From NCBI RefSeq assembly GCF_900109265.1, contig NZ_FNZM01000014.1, positions 1-64,000 on the forward strand: a stretch of DNA of 64,000 bases, given 5' to 3'. The stretch is from Paraburkholderia tropica. Lineage in GTDB: Bacteria > Pseudomonadota > Gammaproteobacteria > Burkholderiales > Burkholderiaceae. Position 1 is the first letter of the stretch; each line of letters opens with the position of its first letter. The notes below the pieces were generated by a model, which was given only the letters and a program-made list of their open reading frames with translations, made no database searches and had not been told where the DNA came from. The translations under genes and the position numbers were made by a program. This document shows, piece after piece, positions 17,535 through 25,534 of this stretch.

Positions 17535-17583
17535 GTACTGATCAGTACTGTATTGAAGTGTCCTGAAGTGTCCTGAAGTGTCT
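17535..17583. repeat. Palindrome plus three tandem 10-bp TGAAGTGTCC repeats
   Basis: GTACTGATCAGTAC (17535-17548) is a perfect 14-bp palindrome. Three head-to-tail copies of TGAAGTGTCC follow at 17554-17583, the third ending TGAAGTGTCT. The same decamer occurs in another intergenic spot at 59016-59025 and inverted at 59040-59049. Function is unknown. Confidence 0.7.
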
Positions 17584-17606
17584 GGTCAGTACACCGGTTC
17601 CGCCAT

Positions 17607-17630
17607 GCCGCCTTCCAGGGCGGCTTTTTT
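17607..17630 (+). terminator. Rho-independent terminator after the RpiR gene
   Basis: The stem GCCGCC/GGCGGC (17607-17612, 17619-17624) closes a 6-nt loop and is followed by six Ts. It separates the regulator from the metabolic genes, which therefore need their own promoter. Confidence 0.85.
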
Positions 17631-17670
17631 ACGCGCCGTGTAAACCCATTTGTTGCAAATTGCTTTTTAT

Positions 17671-17699
17671 TTGACAACATATGTTGTGTGGCGTATAAA
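17671..17699 (+). promoter_or_regulatory. Sigma-70 promoter with a palindromic operator filling the spacer
   Basis: TTGACA (17671-17676) and TATAAA (17694-17699) are 17 bp apart, close to consensus. The perfect 14-bp palindrome ACAACATATGTTGT at 17674-17687 overlaps the -35 box and most of the spacer. A bound dimer would exclude RNA polymerase. The neighbouring RpiR protein is the likely ligand-controlled repressor. The gene starts about 50 bp downstream at 17751. Confidence 0.75.
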
Positions 17700-17750
17700 T
17701 CCGACATCGGCCGTTTCAGGCGCGGCCCAGACTGACAGGCGGAACAATCG

Positions 17751-18797
17751 ATGCAGGAACTGAAGTCTTTCCGGATGGGCGGCACGCCCGAGGCGATCGG
17801 GCGGCAGCTCGGCGAACTCGCGAAGCCCGTCTTCGACACCTATATGGCGCAAAGCGCCGCGTGGCGGGCCGTGAGCCGCTGGCGCGGTCACGCGTTCGTG
17901 CAGGCACTGCGCGCGGCGGCGGAGCATCATTTCCCGGCGCAGCTGGCCGAACTGGACGCGATGGCGGCGGCGCTCGGCTGGCCGGCGCACGATCTGTTCC
18001 TCTGGAATTGCCGCGGCGAGCTGATCCATAACGCGCCGGACGGCTGCACGACGCTGGCGACGGCCACGCCCGAGGCCGGGCTGATCGCGCACAACGAAGA
18101 CGGCGATCCATTTCTGCGCGGTCGCTGCCACATGGTCGAGGTGGAGCCGGCGGGCCGGCCCGGCTTCGTCAGCTTCTATTACCCGGGTTCGCTGCCGGGC
18201 CACACGTTCGCGGCGTCGCGCGCCGGGGTGGCGCAGGCGATCAACAACGTGCGCATCCGCGAGCCGCGCGCGGGCGTGCCGCGCATGATCCTCGCGCGCG
18301 CCGTGCTCGACGCCGCCTCGCTCGACGACGCGCTCGCGCTGCTGCGCGACACGCCGCGCGCGAGCGGCTTTCACCACACGCTGGGCGGCCTCGACGCAAC
18401 GGGTGCGGTGCGCGTCGTCAGCGTCGAGGCCACGGCGCGGCGCGCCTCGGTCGTCGAGGTCGGCGCGCCGTCGGGCCACGCCAATCACCTGATTCACGCG
18501 GATCACCCGGACGGTGAGCGCGAGCCGCAGATCGTCACCGACTCGTCGCGCGATCGTCAGGCGCGGCTCGCGGACCTGCTGCCGCCGCTCGGCGCACATC
18601 CCGACCGCGAGGCTTTCGTGCAGACGCTGCACGACCGAGGCGGCGCGGGCCTGCCGATTTTCCGCGACGACCCGCACGATCCCGACGACGAAAACACGCT
18701 CGCTACGGCCTGCATGCGCATCGAGCCGCCCGGCGTCGCACTCGACGTCTGGCAAGGCGGCGAGCGCGTCATGCGCCAGCAGATCGCGCGCATCTGA
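17751..18797 (+). CDS. C45-family autoproteolytic acyltransferase/amidohydrolase
   Basis: About 348 aa. It belongs to the acyl-CoA:6-aminopenicillanate acyltransferase-like Ntn hydrolases: the APDGCTT segment near residue 100 contains the Cys that becomes the N-terminal nucleophile after self-cleavage, and LIAHNEDGDPF plus AGVAQAINNVR are typical downstream blocks. These enzymes hydrolyse or form amide bonds of small acylated amines; the substrate is unknown. It starts a three-gene cluster with an aminotransferase and a carboxymuconolactone decarboxylase-like protein under a regulated promoter, which suggests catabolism of an N-acylated amino compound. The physiological substrate is inferred only. 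Confidence 0.82.
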   Translation: MQELKSFRMGGTPEAIGRQLGELAKPVFDTYMAQSAAWRAVSRWRGHAFVQALRAAAEHHFPAQLAELDAMAAALGWPAHDLFLWNCRGELIHNAPDGCTTLATATPEAGLIAHNEDGDPFLRGRCHMVEVEPAGRPGFVSFYYPGSLPGHTFAASRAGVAQAINNVRIREPRAGVPRMILARAVLDAASLDDALALLRDTPRASGFHHTLGGLDATGAVRVVSVEATARRASVVEVGAPSGHANHLIHADHPDGEREPQIVTDSSRDRQARLADLLPPLGAHPDREAFVQTLHDRGGAGLPIFRDDPHDPDDENTLATACMRIEPPGVALDVWQGGERVMRQQIARI

Positions 18798-18860
18798 CAC
18801 GCGCGTCCGAACATTCCCCGATTTCATCGCCTCACTTCGCAGCATTCAGCGAGACCGCAC

Positions 18861-20219
18861 ATGAGCAAAGTCTTTCATCGCATGCCCAAACAGACCCTGC
18901 CGGTGGCAGTGGCGGGCGAGGGTATCGAGATCATCGATTCGACCGGCAAGCGCTATATCGACGCGAGCGGCGGCGCGGCCGTGTCGTGCCTCGGTCACAG
19001 CAACCAGCGCGTGATCGACGCGATCAAGCGCCAGGCGCAGCAACTGCCGTACGCGCACACTTCGTTCTTCACGACCGACGCCTCCGAGCAACTCGCCGAT
19101 CATCTGATCGCGAACGCGCCCGAAGGGCTCGATCACGTCTATTTCGTCTCGGGCGGTTCCGAGGCGATCGAGGCCGCGCTCAAGCTCGCGCGCCAGTTCT
19201 TCGTGGAGAAGGGCGAGCTGACGCGCCGTCATTTCATCGCGCGTCGCCAGAGCTATCACGGCAATACGCTCGGCGCGCTGGCGATCGGCGGCAACGCATG
19301 GCGACGCGAGCCGTTCCTGCCGATCCTGATCGAATCGCATCACGTGAGCCCGTGCTACGCGTATCGCGAGCGTCACGAAGGCGAAACCGACGAAGCCTAC
19401 GCGCAACGTCTCGCCGATGAACTCGAACAGAAGATCCTCGAACTCGGTGCGGAAAACGTCGCGGCTTTCGTGGCGGAGACGGTGGTCGGCGCGACGGCCG
19501 GCGCGGTGCCACCGGTGCGCGACTACTTCAGCAAGATTCGCGCCGTGTGCGATCGCTACGGCGTGCTGCTGATCCTCGACGAGATCATGTCGGGCATGGG
19601 CCGCACGGGCTGGCTGTACGCCTGCGCGGAGGACGGCGTCGCGCCCGATCTGCTGACCATCGCGAAGGGTCTGGGCGCCGGCTATCAGCCGATCGGCGCG
19701 ACGCTCGTGAGCGCGCGCATCTATGAAACCATCGTGGGCGGCAGCGGTTACTTCCAGCACGGCCACACCTATATCGGCCATGCCACGGCCTGCGCGGCGG
19801 CGCTTGAAGTGCAGCGCGTGATCGCCGAGGACAAGCTGCTCGACAACGTGCTCGCGCGCGGCGAGCAACTGCGCGCGCGTCTGCGCGAGCGTTACGCCGA
19901 GCATCCGTATATCGGCGACGTGCGCGGCCGCGGGCTGTTCGTCGGCGTGGAGCTGGTGAAGGACCGTGAAACGAAGGCGAGCTTCGATCCGGCGCTCAAG
20001 CTGCATGCGGCGATCAAGCGCGAGGCGTTCGCGCGCGGGCTGATGGTGTATCCGATGGGCGGGACCGTCGATGGCAGGAACGGCGACCACGTGCTGCTCG
20101 CGCCGCCGTTCATCTGCACGGCGCAGGAGATCGATACGATCGAGGACCGGCTTGCGGCGGCGATCGGGGCGGCGCTGGCGTCGACGGGCGTGAACGTGGC
20201 TGCGTCGGCGACGGCCTGA
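18861..20219 (+). CDS. PLP-dependent class III aminotransferase
   Basis: About 452 aa, usual for the family. The cofactor lysine lies in TIAKGLGAGYQP near residue 269, preceded by the LILDEIMSGMGRTG motif near 238 whose Asp contacts the pyridine nitrogen. The N-terminus has the GKRYIDASGGAAVSCLGH substrate-side segment. The family transfers amino groups from omega-amino acids or amines (beta-alanine, GABA, diamines) to pyruvate or 2-oxoglutarate; exact specificity cannot be read from sequence. It lies 63 bp after the acyltransferase, so the amine freed by that enzyme is a natural substrate candidate. Confidence 0.88.
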   Translation: MSKVFHRMPKQTLPVAVAGEGIEIIDSTGKRYIDASGGAAVSCLGHSNQRVIDAIKRQAQQLPYAHTSFFTTDASEQLADHLIANAPEGLDHVYFVSGGSEAIEAALKLARQFFVEKGELTRRHFIARRQSYHGNTLGALAIGGNAWRREPFLPILIESHHVSPCYAYRERHEGETDEAYAQRLADELEQKILELGAENVAAFVAETVVGATAGAVPPVRDYFSKIRAVCDRYGVLLILDEIMSGMGRTGWLYACAEDGVAPDLLTIAKGLGAGYQPIGATLVSARIYETIVGGSGYFQHGHTYIGHATACAAALEVQRVIAEDKLLDNVLARGEQLRARLRERYAEHPYIGDVRGRGLFVGVELVKDRETKASFDPALKLHAAIKREAFARGLMVYPMGGTVDGRNGDHVLLAPPFICTAQEIDTIEDRLAAAIGAALASTGVNVAASATA

Positions 20220-20342
20220 CTGTCCGCGCGCCGTTGCGCCCGAATGGCGTAATCCGGAGTGGCGCAATCGGCATACTTTTTCGACCTCAACCGGGAAGCC
20301 CGGAGTCAATCGCAGTTAATCGAAGTCAATCGGAGTCAAGCG

Positions 20343-20909
20343 ATGACGCAATCCCAGAACCCGCGGCTGCCGGCCTTCGACGCCGCGACCGCGACGCCCG
20401 AGCAGAAAGCCGTGCTCGAAGAAATCCTTTCCGGCCCGCGCGGCAATCTGAACGGGCCGTTTCTCGGCTGGATTCACAGCCCGGAACTGGCGCAGCATGC
20501 GCAGCGTCTGGGCGCGTTCTGCCGGTACAGCACGGGCCTGTCGCTGCGTCTGTCCGAACTCGCGATTCTTGTGACGGCGCAGCGCTGGCAGGCGCAGGCG
20601 GAGTGGTTCATCCACTATCCGATCGCGCTGAAGGCGGGCGTGCCCGAAGCGCTGGCGGAGCAGATCCGCACCGGCGCACAGCCGGTTTTCGACGAAGCCG
20701 ATGACGCGCTGATCTACGCATTCACGACCGAGCTTTACGACACGAATCGCGTTTCCGACGCCACGTATGCCCGCGCGGTCGAGCGCTTCGGCCACGAGAC
20801 GACGATCAACCTGGTCGGCCTGCTGGGCTATTACGCGCTGGTGGCGATGACGCTCAACGTGTTCGGCATGCGCGCCGAAGGGCAGACCACGCTGCCGTTC
20901 GCGGAGTAA
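20343..20909 (+). CDS. Carboxymuconolactone decarboxylase (AhpD-fold) family protein
   Basis: About 188 aa with the all-helical CMD fold: LSLRLSELAILVTAQRWQAQAEWFIHYPIALKAGV is the conserved block, with His and Glu at the usual proton-relay positions, but without the CxxC of AhpD peroxidase partners, which argues for a decarboxylase or hydrolase-like function. The ATG at 20343 follows an AGTCAATCG direct-repeat stretch; the upstream in-frame extension lacks family homology. Same strand as the aminotransferase, 123 bp downstream; co-transcription is likely because a strong terminator comes only after this gene. Confidence 0.8.
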   Translation: MTQSQNPRLPAFDAATATPEQKAVLEEILSGPRGNLNGPFLGWIHSPELAQHAQRLGAFCRYSTGLSLRLSELAILVTAQRWQAQAEWFIHYPIALKAGVPEALAEQIRTGAQPVFDEADDALIYAFTTELYDTNRVSDATYARAVERFGHETTINLVGLLGYYALVAMTLNVFGMRAEGQTTLPFAE

Positions 20910-20945
20910 GCGGCGGTTCGTCGGGCAGTGACCGGCTGTTAAGCG

Positions 20946-20979
20946 ACGCCCCGTCCGGGTTGACCGGACGGGGCGTTTT
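20946..20979 (+). terminator. Strong rho-independent terminator closing the acyltransferase cluster
   Basis: A perfect 13-bp stem (20946-20958 with 20964-20976), 5-nt loop, ends in a run of Ts. It follows the CMD gene stop by 36 bp. Confidence 0.9.
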
Positions 20980-21624
20980 ACCTTGTGCGGCCGGCCCTTG
21001 CCATCCCCTGCGCGTGACAGCCATATTTCACGCGTGATTTTGAAGCCGTATGTTTATTTGAAAACAACGGTGAGCGATAAATAATTGCCCGCATCCTAAA
21101 CAAAAAATAAAACGAACGGACGGTTTTGACGGCGCGCTTTTTTAGATGGCTTTTTTTAGTGTGGTTTTACCTTGCAGTTACGAATGCCGTGGTTTTGAAC
21201 TGAATGGTTAATGCAGGGATTCTGGTCGAATTGTCGCAGCACCCAACTCGTCAAAAAAGCGTAGCGGCGCGGAAATAATAATACTGTTTGCGCAGTCGCG
21301 GCCCGGGACGGTACGAATTGCCTGCTCCAGTCGCCCAGTGGCGGGGGCTGACGGTAGTTTCTGCGTGCTTCAATGCCCACGCCGATGCGTATTGCAATTA
21401 CGCAAATTGATGACCGTTCTGACAGGTGAGCAATGCTAATACGGGTTTTCCGTAGTCTGGCTAAAATTGCTTGCGCGGATTAAATCGGGTTGATAGTCTT
21501 GCGAAACTCATTAATAGCCGCGCAAAAGCCATTATTGTGAAAAATGGCGTCGAAGCGGCATCAAGGCGGGACACGAGGCCCGCTCCGGGGATTTCAATGG
21601 GCCGATCTTTTTCCGGGGTACATC
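20980..21624. other. Long AT-rich intergenic region
   Basis: No coding frame is convincing on either strand. The stretch 21030-21140 is unusually AT-rich for this backbone and contains several T and A runs. The function could be promoter or small-RNA space, but nothing specific was identified. An alternative upstream start for the DUF2158 gene (21544) lies at its right end. Confidence 0.4.
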
Positions 21625-21909
21625 ATGCTTGATACGACCGTAGAGCTAGCGCTTGCAGAAAGCCAGCCCATCGTCCTGGCCGGTATTGGCGATGTCGTCA
21701 CCCTTATGTCGGGTGGGCCGCGCATGACGGTGATGTATGCGGGGCCGGTGGGCTTCGCCAGTGGTCACTGGCTGATCTGCCAATGGTTCGACGAACAGGG
21801 CGAACTGCGTCAGGACATGTTCGCGCAGGACATGGTCCGCATCGAGCCGCGCTCGATTCCCGCGGGTTCCGTGAAGCTGCGCATGCCGCCGGCCGCACGC
21901 GCGGCCTGA
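21625..21909 (+). CDS. Small DUF2158 (YodC-like) protein
   Basis: About 94 aa. The core, GDVVTLMSGGPRMTV followed 25 residues later by WLICQWFDEQGELRQDMF, is the compact beta fold of the YodC/DUF2158 family, whose function is unknown. ATG 21625 is favoured by a GGGG ribosome site 6 bases upstream; ATG 21544 in the same frame would add 27 basic residues unlike the family. It is a single-gene unit. Confidence 0.75.
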   Translation: MLDTTVELALAESQPIVLAGIGDVVTLMSGGPRMTVMYAGPVGFASGHWLICQWFDEQGELRQDMFAQDMVRIEPRSIPAGSVKLRMPPAARAA

Positions 21910-22012
21910 GCGCCAGGTCGCGCGTGCGCGTACAGGTTGAACGCAGGTTCGGCGCCTTGCACGTGCCGTGCCCGCAGCGGTGCCGCAGGCACATACTGGT
22001 TCGCGCTACGTC

Positions 22013-22645
22013 TTAACGTTGCCCTTCGGCGGCAATCCGCACGGCCAGACCGGCCAATACCGTCCCCATCAGATAACGCTGGATCACGAGCCATGTCGGG
22101 CGACGCGCCAGGAACGACGCGATCGAGCCGGCCGTGATCGCGGCGGCGGCGTTCACCGTCACCGAAAGCGCGATCTGCACGGTGCCGAGTTCGATCGACT
22201 GCGTGAGCACGCTGCCGCGCGACGGGTCGATGAACTGCGGCAGCAGCGAGAGATACAGGATCGCCACCTTCGGATTCAGCAGATTCGTGACGAAGCCCAT
22301 CAGGAACAGCTTGCTGGGACGGTCCGGCGTGAGTTCGCGCACCTGGAAGGGCGAGCGGCCACCCGGCTTGAGCGTTTGCCACGCGAGCCAGGCCAGATAG
22401 AGCGCGCCGCCGAGACGCAGCGCGTCGTAGGCGAACGGCACGGCCATGAGCAGTGCGGTAATGCCGAAAGCGGCGCACAACATATAGAAGATGAAGCCCA
22501 GCGCAACGCCGCCGAGCGAAATGAGCCCGGCCTTGCGACCCTGGCAGATCGAGCGCGAGATCAGATAGATCATGTTGGGACCGGGCGTGAGCGCCATGCC
22601 GAGAGCGACGGCGGCAAAGGCTAACAGCGGGGCGACGTGGGGCAT
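22013..22645 (-). CDS. LysE/RhtB-family amino acid exporter
   Basis: About 210 aa with six predicted membrane helices. The N-terminal ALTPGPNMIYLISRS motif and the mid-protein GFVTNLLNPKVAILYL motif define the LysE/RhtB superfamily, which exports amino acids or their analogues at the inner membrane. Start at 22645 is preferred because GGAG lies 6 bases before it; 22663 would add six residues. Substrate not deducible. Confidence 0.88.
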   Translation of the reverse strand: MPHVAPLLAFAAVALGMALTPGPNMIYLISRSICQGRKAGLISLGGVALGFIFYMLCAAFGITALLMAVPFAYDALRLGGALYLAWLAWQTLKPGGRSPFQVRELTPDRPSKLFLMGFVTNLLNPKVAILYLSLLPQFIDPSRGSVLTQSIELGTVQIALSVTVNAAAAITAGSIASFLARRPTWLVIQRYLMGTVLAGLAVRIAAEGQR

Positions 22646-22861
22646 GGCGGGCTCCGTGGGCATGCGGGTGGCGTGGCGGGAGGGACGCGTGCGAGCCGTA
22701 TCAGGGCAACGGCTCGAACGCGCTTGAACGTCCTTGAAGCTGCTCGAACGTTAATGGACCGATTATTTCATGCGCCGCGTCCGTGTGCGCGGCCTTCCTT
22801 CGACGTTAGCCATCTGGCCAGGGCGTGACCCCGTGATCACGCGATGGCGCGATGGCGCGAT

Positions 22862-23230
22862 TCAATGCGACGAGCGTTCGCGGTCGGCGTTCCTGGGCTC
22901 GCCGGCGGGAGCGCTGGTGGGCGCGGTGTCGGTGTCGCGACGTGCGCCGCGTGCCTGAACGCGGTCGTCGAGACGGCGCGAAAACAGCTGCATGCCGACG
23001 CGCCGGCTGCGCACCTTGACGTTGCCGCCGAGGTCCTTGGGGGGATTCGGCTGCAGCGCCCAGTAGAGCGCGAGCAGCCAGCCCAGCACGGTCCAGCCGA
23101 TCACCGCATTGAATAGCGCGATGGTCAGCAGGTCGTGGCGCGCGCGCCGGTCCGCGATCATCGCGGGCAGGAAGTAGATCACGACCGCCGCGAGCAGCAC
23201 GACGATCTCGAAGAGGGAATGGCTCGCCAT
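22862..23230 (-). CDS. Small membrane protein of the superinfection-immunity family
   Basis: About 122 aa. An N-terminal helix (FEIVVLLAAVVIYFLPAMIA) and a second helix (LFNAVIGWTVLGWLLALYWAL) are linked by a basic loop (DRRARHDLLT), the layout of the T4 Imm-like family. The C-terminal ~55 residues are polar and disordered. An AGGAGGATC ribosome site just before 23230 fixes the start. Chromosomal members are common and need not act against phage; the family call rests on topology and the LFNAVIGWTVLGW block. Confidence 0.72.
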   Translation of the reverse strand: MASHSLFEIVVLLAAVVIYFLPAMIADRRARHDLLTIALFNAVIGWTVLGWLLALYWALQPNPPKDLGGNVKVRSRRVGMQLFSRRLDDRVQARGARRDTDTAPTSAPAGEPRNADRERSSH

Positions 23231-23392
23231 GCTCGATCCTCCGTGGAAAGGGCGCCGCCGGTGGCCCATTGTCGCGCGGATCGGGGTTGCGCGGTTATCG
23301 GTCCTGGCCGGATGGCCAACGTTTTTGGCGAACCCTCCGCCCGATGCCTGTTCGGGTCTATCATCGGGTTTTTCTTCGCAGGAATGCCCGCC

Positions 23393-24853
23393 ATGAGCTC
23401 AGACACGACAGAGGACACCCGTCAACTCGATCACGACGCCTTGCGCGCCTTCGTCGAGCGTAAGTGGAACGACGAAATCGTGCCCGCGCTCACGGACTAC
23501 ATCGCCGTGCCGGCGAAGAGTCCGGCGTTCGATCCCGACTGGGCGAAGCACGGTTATCTGGAGCGCGTCGTGCAGGAAGCGGCGCAATGGGCCGAGCAGC
23601 AGCCGGTGCGCGGCCTCAAGCTCGAAGTCGTCAGGCTGGCGGGCCGCACGCCGGTAATCTTCTTCGAGGCGCCCGCCACGCGTTCGGGCAGCACTGAAAC
23701 TGTCGTGCTCTACGGCCACCTCGACAAGCAGCCCGAGTTCGCGGGCTGGCGCAACGACCTCGGCCCGTGGACGCCGAAGCTCGAAGACGGCCGCCTCTAC
23801 GGTCGCGGCGGCGCGGACGACGGCTACGCCATCTATGCGAGCATCACCGCGCTGGCGGCGCTCGACGCGCAGGGTATCGAGCGTCCGCGTTGCGTGGGCC
23901 TCATCGAAACCTGCGAGGAATCGGGCAGCTACGACCTGTTGCCGTATGTCGACGCGCTGCGCGATCGTCTGGGCGATGTCGGTCTCGTGGTGTGTCTCGA
24001 CTCCGGCGCGGGCAATTACGATCAGCTCTGGCTCACGACTTCGTTGCGCGGACTCGTCTCGGGCGATCTGGAAGTCGACGTGCTGGAAGAGGGCATTCAC
24101 TCGGGCTCGTATGGCGGCATCGCGCCGTCGAGCTTCCGCATCATGCGTCAGTTGTTCGAGCGGCTCGAAGACGCCGCGAGCGGCACGCTGCTGCCCAAGG
24201 GCTTCCATTGCGCGATTCCGTCCACGCGGCTTGCGGAGGCGCAGGCCACGGCGCAAATCCTTGGCGAAAACGTCTGGAAGAGCATGCCGTGGGCGTGCGG
24301 TCAGGATGGCCGCCGCGTGCTGCCTACCACGAGCGATCCGCAACAGGCGCTGCTCGATTCCACGTGGCGGCCTTCGCTGTCCGTGACGGGCGCGGCGGGC
24401 CTGCCCGCGCTGGCCGATGCGGGCAACGTGTTGCGTCCGCGCACGGCGTTCAAGCTCTCGCTGCGCTTGCCGCCGCTCGTGGAGGCGTCGAAGGCCGTGG
24501 CGGAACTCAAGGCCCTGCTGGAACTCGACCCGCCGTATAACGCAAAGGTCACCTTCAAGCCCGACGCCGGCGCGGCCAACGGCTGGAGCGCGCCCGATCT
24601 CGCGCCGTGGCTGGCGGGCGCGCTCGACGACGCCTCGCGCACGCACTTCGGCGCCGACTGCGCATACCTGGGTCAGGGCGGCACGATCCCGCTGATGAAC
24701 GTGCTGCAGGCCGGTTTCCCGAAGTCGCAGTTCATGGTGTGCGGCGTGCTCGGGCCGAAGTCGAATGCGCACGGGCCGAACGAATTCCTGCACGTGCCCT
24801 ACGCGAAGAAGCTCACGGCGACGGTCGCCGAAGTGATCGCCAAGGCGCCGTGA
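23393..24853 (+). CDS. M20-family metallopeptidase (dipeptidase)
   Basis: About 486 aa. Zinc ligands and catalytic residues appear in order: YGHLDKQPE near residue 108, GRGGADDGY near 138 and ETCEESGS near 172, then a dimerisation domain and a C-terminal ligand GPKSNAHGPNE near 460. It matches the ArgE/DapE/carnosinase group annotated as M20 dipeptidases and is cytoplasmic. ATG 23393 is best spaced from GGA at 23381-23383; 23384 is an in-frame alternative. Single transcription unit. Confidence 0.9.
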   Translation: MSSDTTEDTRQLDHDALRAFVERKWNDEIVPALTDYIAVPAKSPAFDPDWAKHGYLERVVQEAAQWAEQQPVRGLKLEVVRLAGRTPVIFFEAPATRSGSTETVVLYGHLDKQPEFAGWRNDLGPWTPKLEDGRLYGRGGADDGYAIYASITALAALDAQGIERPRCVGLIETCEESGSYDLLPYVDALRDRLGDVGLVVCLDSGAGNYDQLWLTTSLRGLVSGDLEVDVLEEGIHSGSYGGIAPSSFRIMRQLFERLEDAASGTLLPKGFHCAIPSTRLAEAQATAQILGENVWKSMPWACGQDGRRVLPTTSDPQQALLDSTWRPSLSVTGAAGLPALADAGNVLRPRTAFKLSLRLPPLVEASKAVAELKALLELDPPYNAKVTFKPDAGAANGWSAPDLAPWLAGALDDASRTHFGADCAYLGQGGTIPLMNVLQAGFPKSQFMVCGVLGPKSNAHGPNEFLHVPYAKKLTATVAEVIAKAP

Positions 24854-24969
24854 TGCGCTGAAACGGCCATCTTGCCGTCATGCGCCGCCCGGAACGTTGC
24901 CGGGCCGTGCATATGAGGATGTCGCGCGGGCTTGCCGGCTTCCAGCGCGGCGTGAATCCGTGCTGCGGT

Positions 24970-25452
24970 TCAGTGATGCGACTGATTCGCGCGCTGGGAG
25001 TGAGGCGCCTGGGCGTCGAGCGGCGCGTCCGCGTGGCACGAGCAGTTTTCATCGTCGATCGGCTGCTCGAGATTTTTCATGATCCCGCACTCGGCGCTGC
25101 TGCTGTGGTGCGCGTGGCAACTGTCGCGCAGCGTGCGCAGTTGCTGTTCGAGCGTGCGCATCGATTCGATCTGCTGATGAATACGCGCGATCTGGCTGTC
25201 GATCAGCTCGTTTACTTCGTCGCACGGCTGGCTCGGGTCCGCCTGAAAGCGTCGCAGCGTGCGGATGTCCGCGAGACCGATGCCCAGCGAACGGCAATGG
25301 CGGATGAAGTTCAGCTGTGCTGCGTGCGCGGCCGTATAGCTGCGGTAGCCGTTGGTTTCGCGCGCGGGTTCGTCGAGCAAACCCTCGCGCTCGTAGAAGC
25401 GCACGGTTTCCACGTCGCAGTGGGCGTGGCGCGCCAATTCACCGATTCTCAT
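24970..25452 (-). CDS. cadR: CadR/PbrR-type Cd(II)/Pb(II)-responsive MerR regulator
   Basis: About 160 aa. It has a MerR HTH (MRIGELARHAHCDVETVRFYE), a long dimerisation helix and the metal ligands Cys77, Cys112 and Cys122, close to the CadR pattern of C77/C112/C119. A His- and Cys-containing tail (CSCHADA..., ending SHH) extends the sensor region. It is divergent from the P-type ATPase gene with a shared 83-bp promoter region, so it activates that gene by untwisting the promoter when metal is bound. Start set at MRIGEL, 15 bases inside the longest frame. Confidence 0.92.
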   Translation of the reverse strand: MRIGELARHAHCDVETVRFYEREGLLDEPARETNGYRSYTAAHAAQLNFIRHCRSLGIGLADIRTLRRFQADPSQPCDEVNELIDSQIARIHQQIESMRTLEQQLRTLRDSCHAHHSSSAECGIMKNLEQPIDDENCSCHADAPLDAQAPHSQRANQSHH

Positions 25453-25474
25453 CGTCACAGTTCCCAAAAATGGC

Positions 25475-25505
25475 TTGACCCTGTAGCGACTACAGGCTGT
25501 CCAAT
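25475..25505 (+). promoter_or_regulatory. MerR-type operator/promoter of the metal exporter
   Basis: A perfect 7-3-7 dyad CCTGTAG-CGA-CTACAGG (25480-25496) lies between TTGACC (25475-25480) and a weak -10-like TCCAAT (25500-25505). The 19-bp spacer is longer than optimal, the hallmark of promoters that MerR-family activators realign. Confidence 0.8.
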
Positions 25506-25534
25506 GATTCTGTCATCTTTGGGAGAACTCGGCC

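Noticed and set aside
18846..20309. 487-aa minus-strand frame opposite the aminotransferase gene
   Set aside because: High-GC codon use opens the opposite frame; the plus strand encodes a complete class III aminotransferase with its lysine motif, while the minus frame is Arg/His/Ala-rich with no domain.
23399..24793. 464-aa minus-strand frame opposite the M20 peptidase
   Set aside because: Shadow of the peptidase gene; Arg/His-rich composition and no recognised motifs.
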